Shown: positions 1 through 5,700 of the stretch, one piece after another
Layout: the number at the start of each line of letters is the position of its first letter
Position numbering within the stretch: position 1 is the first letter of the stretch
DNA from: Microbacterium sp.
GTDB lineage: Bacteria > Actinomycetota > Actinomycetes > Actinomycetales > Microbacteriaceae
DNA: 8,003 bases
Assembly (NCBI GenBank): GCA_031286555.1
Contig: JAITUD010000113.1
Span: 1-8,003, forward strand
Direction of reading: 5' to 3'
The notes under the pieces: model-generated
Seen by the model: only the letters and a program-made list of their open reading frames with translations
Told to the model about the DNA's origin: nothing
The model's database searches: none
Made by a program: the position numbers and the translations under genes

Positions 1-357
1 GACTACGCGCAGAAGCGCACGGTGTTCGGCGAGGCGCTCTCCACCCGGCAGAACGCGCAGTTCACGATCGCCCGCATGCAGGCCCGCGTGCACAACGCCC
101 GCCTCGCCTGGCAGCACGCCGCGCGACTGTGCGCGGCCGGCAAGCCGTTCAAGACCGAGGCGGCGATCGCCAAGCTCACCGCGAGCGATGCCGCGATGGA
201 CAACGCCCGCGACGCGACCCAGATCTTCGGCGGCAACGGGTTCATGAACGAGTACCCGGTCGCGCGGCACTACCGCGACTCGAAGATCCTCGAGATCGGC
301 GAGGGCACCACCGAGGTGCAGCTGCTGGTGATCGCCCGGTCGCTCGGGCTAGCGTGA
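1..357 (+). CDS. Acyl-CoA dehydrogenase, C-terminal part (5' end outside window)
   Basis: FAD-dependent enzyme that oxidises an acyl-CoA to the 2,3-enoyl-CoA in the cytoplasm and passes electrons to ETF. Only the last 118 residues are present, open at the left edge; they form the C-terminal helical bundle. Seen directly: QIFGGNGF near visible residues 76-83, then a YRDSKILEIGEGTTEVQ block ending in ARSLGLA. This is the classic C-terminal signature of the family. The Glu in GEGTTEVQ (visible residue 101, codon 301-303) aligns with the catalytic base of medium/short-chain acyl-CoA dehydrogenases; isovaleryl-CoA dehydrogenases lack Glu at that spot. The C-terminus resembles FadE19-type actinobacterial proteins, as I remember them. 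Its stop overlaps or nearly touches the next start, and the following MaoC and CitE-like genes suggest a branched-chain acyl-CoA degradation operon. Substrate cannot be settled from this fragment. Confidence 0.95.
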   Translation, partial: DYAQKRTVFGEALSTRQNAQFTIARMQARVHNARLAWQHAARLCAAGKPFKTEAAIAKLTASDAAMDNARDATQIFGGNGFMNEYPVARHYRDSKILEIGEGTTEVQLLVIARSLGLA

Positions 358-362
358 CGGGT

Positions 363-830
363 ATGAGCACCGTCACCCAGCGCGGCCTGTACTACGACGA
401 ACTCGAGGAGGGCGTCACCTACCGGCACACGCCCGGTCGCACGGTGTCGGATGCCGACAACACCCTGTTCAGCGCGCTGACGATGAACCCGCAGGCGCTG
501 CACGTGGATGCCGCGTACGCCGCGACCACGGAGTTCGGACACCCGCTGGTGAACTCGATGTGGACGCTGTCGACCATGGTCGGCCTGTCGGTCGGACACC
601 TCACGCAGGGCACGCTCATCGCACAGCTCGGGCTCTCGGACATCGAGTTCCCGCATCCGCTGTTCGCCGGTGACACCCTGTCGGTGTCGACGGTCGTCGT
701 CTCGAAGCGCGCGTCCCGGTCACGCCCCGGGCAGGGCATCGTGGTGCTCGCGCACACCGGCGTGAACCAGGACGGCACCGTCGTCGCGCGCGCGACGCGC
801 ACCGCGCTGATGAAGATGAGCCCGGCATGA
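363..830 (+). CDS. MaoC-family (hot-dog fold) enoyl-CoA hydratase/dehydratase
   Basis: Single-domain 155-aa hot-dog protein predicted to hydrate an enoyl-CoA, or run the reverse dehydration, between the upstream dehydrogenase and downstream lyase. Seen: ADNTLFSALTMNPQALHVDAAY at about residues 31-52, the MaoC active-site segment, then LVNSMWTLS (62-70) and FPHPLFAGDTL (96-106). His47 matches the catalytic His. The usual Asp five residues before it is Asn42, as I recall for the mesaconyl/itaconyl-CoA hydratase-like branch (e.g. M. tuberculosis Rv2499c). Length is typical for one-domain MaoC proteins. Start chosen at ATG 363. An in-frame GTG at 354 would overlap the upstream stop (GTGA) and add three residues, and no strong Shine-Dalgarno separates the two choices. 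The stop overlaps the citE-like start in ATGA, pointing to translational coupling. Exact substrate is inferred from context. Confidence 0.9.
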   Translation: MSTVTQRGLYYDELEEGVTYRHTPGRTVSDADNTLFSALTMNPQALHVDAAYAATTEFGHPLVNSMWTLSTMVGLSVGHLTQGTLIAQLGLSDIEFPHPLFAGDTLSVSTVVVSKRASRSRPGQGIVVLAHTGVNQDGTVVARATRTALMKMSPA

Positions 831-1645
831 GCGCGTTCGGACTCGGACCCGCGCTGCTGTTCTGCCCGGCGGATCGGCCGGAACGGTATGCGAAGGCGGC
901 CGAGCGCTCGGATGCCGTGATCATCGACCTCGAGGACGCGGTCGCGCCCGATGCGAAGGATGCCGCGCGTGCGGCGCTGATCGCCGGTGCCGACGCCCTC
1001 GACCCGGCGCGTGTGATCGTGCGGGTCAACCCGATCGGGACCGCCGATCACGAGAAGGACCTGGATGCGGTCGCGCAGACCCACTTCCGGACGCTGATGA
1101 TCGCGAAGTCGGAGAGCGCCGACGCGATCGCCGACCTGCGCCCCGGCTACAACATCGTCGCGCTCTGCGAGACGCCGCGCGGCGTCGTCGAGGCCGAGCG
1201 CATCGCCGCGGTCGACCGCGTCGTCGCACTGATGTGGGGCGCGGAGGACCTGGTCGCCGGCCTCGGCGGCTCGTCCTCGCGGTTCCCCGACGGGCGGTAC
1301 CGGGATGTCGCGCGGGCCGCACGCTCCCGGGTCCTGCTGGCCTGCGGTGCCCACGGCAAGGCCGCGATCGATGCCGTGCACCTCGACATCGCCGACGTGG
1401 ACGGTCTGCGGGACGAGGCATCCGATGCCGTCGCGTCCGGGTTCGCCGCGACCGCGTGCATCCACCCCTCCCAGGTCGAGATCGTGCGCGCCGCGTACCG
1501 CCCGGCGGACGACGAGATCGCGTGGGCGCACCGAGTCATCGGTGCGGCGGAGAGCGAGCGCGGTGTGTTCGCATTCGAGGGCCGCATGGTCGACGAGCCG
1601 GTGCTGCGGCACGCGCGGGCCGTGCTCGCGCGGTCCGGCGCCTGA
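827..1645 (+). CDS. citE: CitE-like (HpcH/HpaI aldolase family) beta-hydroxyacyl-CoA lyase
   Basis: TIM-barrel, Mg-dependent lyase of 272 aa that should cleave a beta-hydroxyacyl-CoA to acetyl-CoA plus a keto acid. Seen: DLEDAV at 34-39, substrate-binding Arg in VRVNP (Arg66), metal-ligand Glu115 in ALCETPRG, Asp141 in WGAEDL, a Gly/Ser-rich loop at 145-151, and CIHPSQ at 211-216. The C-terminal FEGRMVDEPV segment is typical of the family. There are no partner citrate lyase alpha or gamma genes here, so the name 'citrate lyase beta' would be misleading. M. tuberculosis Rv2498c (about the same length, same upstream neighbours) is a bifunctional lyase acting on (S)-citramalyl-CoA and an HMG-CoA isomer in itaconate and leucine breakdown. 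I infer a similar role. The ATG lies inside the MaoC stop (ATGA) with no strong ribosome site, so translation is probably coupled. Alternative: a malyl-CoA lyase-like enzyme. Confidence 0.92.
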   Translation: MSAFGLGPALLFCPADRPERYAKAAERSDAVIIDLEDAVAPDAKDAARAALIAGADALDPARVIVRVNPIGTADHEKDLDAVAQTHFRTLMIAKSESADAIADLRPGYNIVALCETPRGVVEAERIAAVDRVVALMWGAEDLVAGLGGSSSRFPDGRYRDVARAARSRVLLACGAHGKAAIDAVHLDIADVDGLRDEASDAVASGFAATACIHPSQVEIVRAAYRPADDEIAWAHRVIGAAESERGVFAFEGRMVDEPVLRHARAVLARSGA

Positions 1646-1652
1646 GCTTCTC

Positions 1653-1665
1653 CCCGCGCGGCGGG
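1653..1665 (+). terminator. Short GC hairpin after the citE-like gene (weak terminator candidate)
   Basis: CCCGC and GCGGG arms (1653-1657, 1661-1665) flank a 3-nt loop, 7 nt after the citE-like stop. The stem is only 5 bp and no T-run follows, so it is at most a weak, U-less actinobacterial-type terminator. Some operon transcripts may read into the regulator. Confidence 0.25.
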
Positions 1666-1675
1666 ACGGGTGAGG

Positions 1676-1686
1676 CCCGAGTCGGG
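1676..1686. promoter_or_regulatory. 11-bp palindrome at the -35 position of the regulator promoter
   Basis: CCCGAGTCGGG is a perfect palindrome around a central G. It lies 14 bp before the TAGAGT -10-like hexamer and thus covers or abuts the -35 region. That position suits an operator, possibly for autoregulation by the downstream gene. In a ~70% GC genome an 11-bp palindrome can arise by chance, so this stays a candidate. Confidence 0.3.
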
Positions 1687-1700
1687 TATGCGCCCGGATC

Positions 1701-1706
1701 TAGAGT
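1701..1706 (+). promoter_or_regulatory. -10 hexamer of a probable leaderless promoter
   Basis: TAGAGT fits the actinobacterial TANNNT consensus and ends 7 nt before the ATG at 1714. This spacing puts transcription start at or next to the A of the start codon. There is no Shine-Dalgarno in the short gap (TGGACGC), which agrees with a leaderless mRNA. No good TTGACA-like -35 is visible. Confidence 0.55.
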
Positions 1707-1713
1707 TGGACGC

Positions 1714-2712
1714 ATGATCGATACCGGTGGCACACCACGCGCGACCGGTTCCCTGGCCGGGATCGACATCGATCCGGCCACCGAGCGGGCCTACCGCATC
1801 CTGGTCCGTGCGGGTCACAGCGACAGCGCCGACGTCGCGGGCCTGCTCGATGTGGACCCCGACGCCGCGCAGCACGTCGTGGACGGCCTCGTGGCCGCGG
1901 GCCTCGCGGTCCTCGAGCACGGCGCCATCGAGGCGGGGTCGCCCCAGCTCGCCGTCGGCGGGTCGCTCTCCGAGCGGGAGCGCAGCGTCGCCGACGCCCG
2001 CGCCGCTCTGGACCAGCTCAGCGACGAGTACCGCCGGGCGCGGGACCTCGAGCGCTCTGCCGGCATCGAGATCATCCGGGGCCAGGACGAGATCAGGCAC
2101 TGGTTCGGGCACGTGCTCGGCTCCGCGCAGACGGAACTGCGCCTGTTCGCGAAGCCGCCGTTCCAGGTCACCGGCGTCGAGGTGAGCGAGCCCGAGGCCG
2201 AGGTCGCGACCCGCGGCATCCGGGAGCGACTCGTGATCGAATGGGCGCTGCTGGACGAGGAGAACGCGGAGAGCAGCCTGATCGCCTCGCTGGACCGCGG
2301 CCAGGACATCCGGATGACGCCTTCGCTGCCCGCCAAGCTGCTCATCGCCGACGACGACCTCGCCCTGGTGCAGCTCGACTCGGGCGGCCGACACTACTCC
2401 GAGCACGCGGTCGTCCGCCCCAGTGCCCTGCTGGACTGCATGATGTTCGTCTTCGAGAGCGTGTGGCGCGGCGCGACCCAGCTGCGCGAGGCGCCCGGCC
2501 AGCGCATCGGCCCTCCGAAGGAGGCCGAGGATCCGGTCGACCGCGAGGTGCTCACTCTGCTGCTGGCCGGTCACACCGACGCGACGGTCGCAGCCCGACT
2601 GGGTGTCGGGCTGCGAACCGTTCAGCGTCGGGTCCGGAAGCTGATGGACCTGGCCGGCACCGATTCCCGGGTCGTGCTCGGCTGGCACGCCCGGGATCGG
2701 GGCTGGCTCTGA
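1714..2712 (+). CDS. TrmB-like / LuxR-type transcriptional regulator with two HTH domains
   Basis: Cytoplasmic DNA-binding regulator of 332 aa. Residues ~22-66 form a winged-helix-like segment (ERAYRILVRAG, then VAGLLDV and a VVDGLVAAGL recognition region), as in TrmB proteins. Residues ~85-114 are charged and helical, probably a coiled-coil linker. Residues ~118-265 resemble the PLD-like TrmB effector domain, with PAKLLIADDDLALV and a conserved LLDCMMFVFESVW stretch. Residues ~275-332 are a LuxR-like HTH (REVLTLLLAGHTDATVAARL, LRTVQRRVRKLM) ending in RDRGWL, an ending I associate with actinobacterial TrmB/LuxR regulators. The start was chosen at ATG 1714 because the N-terminal domain begins there and a -10 box sits 7 nt before it; the open frame upstream lies inside citE. 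It converges on the S8 protease gene with one base between stop codons. Ligand and targets are unknown; the protease is a candidate target only by position. Confidence 0.88.
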   Translation: MIDTGGTPRATGSLAGIDIDPATERAYRILVRAGHSDSADVAGLLDVDPDAAQHVVDGLVAAGLAVLEHGAIEAGSPQLAVGGSLSERERSVADARAALDQLSDEYRRARDLERSAGIEIIRGQDEIRHWFGHVLGSAQTELRLFAKPPFQVTGVEVSEPEAEVATRGIRERLVIEWALLDEENAESSLIASLDRGQDIRMTPSLPAKLLIADDDLALVQLDSGGRHYSEHAVVRPSALLDCMMFVFESVWRGATQLREAPGQRIGPPKEAEDPVDREVLTLLLAGHTDATVAARLGVGLRTVQRRVRKLMDLAGTDSRVVLGWHARDRGWL

Positions 2713-2713
2713 C

Positions 2714-5700
2714 TCAGCGTCCCAGGTTCTCCGGGATGCCGAGCAGGACGGTGCTGGAATCGGCGCCGGCCGGGCCGCCGTATCCGTACACCATCAGCTG
2801 GTGCTGGTTGTTGATCCCGAAGCTGTAGATGGGGAGGAAGAACTCGTCCTCGCCCATCGGGACCATTCCGGAGATGTCCCACAGGCGCCCCTGCGGGTCC
2901 CACATCGCCGACACCTCGTACTCCGGCGCGAGCTCGACCGTGCCCAGGATCCATCCGTCGTCGGTGATGTCCTCGGCCGTGGCGTTGAACCCGTAGTCGG
3001 CGAGGCGGGTCATGCCCTTCGCCGCCGTCCAGGTGAACGCGTCGTCGCCGCTGACCCCGACCACGGTGCCCGAGGCGTTCACGTCGAGCGCCTCCGACGT
3101 GTACTGGCCGTCCAGGACCCCGAGGTCGGAGACCTTGCCGTCGGTCCACATCACCGCGTGCGAGTAGCCCTGGGCGGTGAGCGAGTCGCCGACGATGACA
3201 TCACTGTCGGTGATCGCCCGCGGCTGGGTGAGCTCCGGCCGCTCCGAGAGGTGCGGCAGCAGGGTGGTGGTGCCGTCGGATGCCCGCAGGAATCCCTCGC
3301 GGAACCGCTTGGTGGCGGGACCGCTGCCCTCCGTCGCGTCGGCGAAGGCGATCACGGCGCCGTCCGAGCCGATGCCGGTGCCATAGCCGTCGGTGTATGC
3401 GCGCCCCTCGGGGAGCGTGACCTCGCTCATGGTGCCGTCGGCCTGCCACAGCGCCGGACGGATGTTGCCGCCCTTGTAGAACAGGCCGGCGGAGGCGCCG
3501 TCCTCGTTCATGTCGAGCACCGAGCCCTCCTTGCCTCCGACGAGCTGCCGATCGACGAAGCCGTCCTCGGCGGTCCAGACCGTCGGCGTCATCAGCGAAT
3601 TGAACTGACGGTCACCGCCGACCTTGCCGTCGTCGGTGAGCACGGCGCCGACGAACGGCTTCTCCCATTTCTGCACCTCGAGCTTCGGCATGGTCACGGT
3701 CTTCACCGCGACCCGCGCCGCACCCACGACCGTGCCGTGACTGTTCGCCACCGCCAGCCGGCCGATCACCGGCTGGTAGCTGCGCAGCTGCTGCGTGGCG
3801 ATGACCATCGTCGCGTCCACCGGCAGGGTCTGTCCGGGCTTCAGCTCGACAGCGGCATCCGACGTCGCCGAGATCCGGCCGAAGCCGGCGGCGAACATCT
3901 CCTCGTGATAGTCGAAGGTGGTGCTGCCGCTGGGCGAGTCCACACCGACGACGACCACGTAGTAGGTGCCGGGGCGGGGCTTGTCCATCACGACCCGCTC
4001 GACCCCTGCGCCCATCGTGGTCGCCTGGGCGAGGACCTCGCCTGTGGCGCCGTAGACGACGTAGAAGTCGACATCGGATGCCGCATCACGCGGCGTGATC
4101 GTCAGGTCGAGGCGACTGGACTGACGCGGCACGTCGACCCTGTTCAGGGTCTCCTCACCATCGGCGACCGTGCTGTACAGGTCGAGCTGGCTGCCCAGGT
4201 CACCGCCGGCGACGTGGGCTGTCATCGACCCGAACGCGTTCTTCGACGTCGTGGCCAGCGCGGTCTTCTCGTTCACCACGGCGGAGTCGATCTCGAGCGC
4301 CGCGGGTGCGAAGCTCATGCCCTGCAGCGCCACGGAGGCGCGGAAGGTGTTGGCTTCGACGGGCGATGTGCGTCGCGCCTCGATCACGAACTCCCAGATG
4401 CCCGCCTTGGGACGGTTCACGGCACGGGCCTGCGCATCGCACTTCGCCGGGTCGTTGTAGTTCGTGAAGCAGTGGCTGCTCGCGTTCGAGTCGGCCGGCA
4501 TGCCGTCCGGGTCGATCGGCAGCACGCGCACCTGGCTGCCGTCGGCGACATCGTCCAGCGTGAGCTGCAGCGCCTCGACGCCCTCGGGCACCGGGACCAG
4601 CAGCGACGTGGTGCCCGCCTTCGGTACGGTGCCCGACACGGTCGCGGCGAAGCCGGGTACGGTGAGCGCCTTCGTCGACAGCACGGTGACCGGCACGAAC
4701 TGGTCGATGCCCGTCGTGGCGGGATCGTCGATGGTCATGATCGCGCTGTGCACGCCGGAGGTCTTGGCATTCGCCGTGATGCTCACGGTCGCGGCCTTGT
4801 CCTTCTTCAGCGGCAGGGCGGCGCGGGCGCTGAACGTGCCGTCGTTGCCGATCCAGCCGATCCGGTGATTGACGCTGCCGGCGGCTCCGCTGGTGCGGGT
4901 GACGTCGACCGTGTAGGTCTTGTCCGCTCCGGTGACCTGGCCGCCCGCGTCCGGCAGGCAGCGGTTGTACACGCCGGGACCGGAGTCGGCCTTCGCGAGG
5001 TGACCCGACAATGACGTGCACACCGGAGCCGACACCGTCAGGTCGCTGACGGCGACCTTCGCGGAGATCTGCTTCCAGGCGGCGACGGTGTCGATGACGC
5101 CCGCGCCCTGCGCGGTGGTCGGGACGTCCGGGATCAGCCGGGCGGTACCCACCAGCGCCGTCCTCAGCGCGTCGGGTCCGACCTCGAGCTTCTTCGCCTT
5201 CGCCGCGGACAGCAGCAGCGCTGCGGAGCCCGCGACCTGCGGGGCGGCCATCGAAGTGCCGTTCTGCATCGAATAGCCCACCGGAAGCGCGTAGCCGGCC
5301 TCGGGGACGGCCGATCCCGGCATCCACATCGGCGTCGAAGAGACTGCCGCACCGGGCGCGGCGACCTGTGGCGCGAACGCGCCGTTCTCCGCCGGTCCGC
5401 GCGAGGAGAATCCGAAGATGCCCTCCTTGGTGTCGACCTTCGAGCCGTAGTCGGCCCACCAGGTCGCGGAGCTGACGGATGCGGCGACCGAGATCGCCCT
5501 GCTCGCCACGGACGGCGAGCTGACGGTGTTGGTGCCGAGACCGTCATTGCCGGCCGAGATGATGATCTGCACGCCGTACTGGTCGATGAGCTGGTCGTAC
5601 AGCATCGCGATCACGTCGGATCCGTCGTTCAGGGCCGGCAGCCCGCCGACGGAGAGGTTCACGACGTCGACGCCGCGGTTCACGACCAGGTCGATCATGC

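Noticed and set aside
419..1612. 397-aa open frame on the - strand opposite the MaoC and citE-like genes
   Set aside because: Both opposite genes have conserved active-site motifs, while this frame is Arg/Asp/Val-rich with no family resemblance.
1234..1713. In-frame N-terminal extension of the regulator
   Set aside because: It lies within citE, is Arg/Gly/Pro-rich, and the promoter at 1701-1706 and domain start favour ATG 1714.
2801..5014. 737-aa open frame on the + strand opposite the protease
   Set aside because: Antisense shadow: rich in Arg, Val, His and Asp with no recognisable domain, opposite a gene with clear catalytic motifs. Long antisense frames are expected at this GC content.
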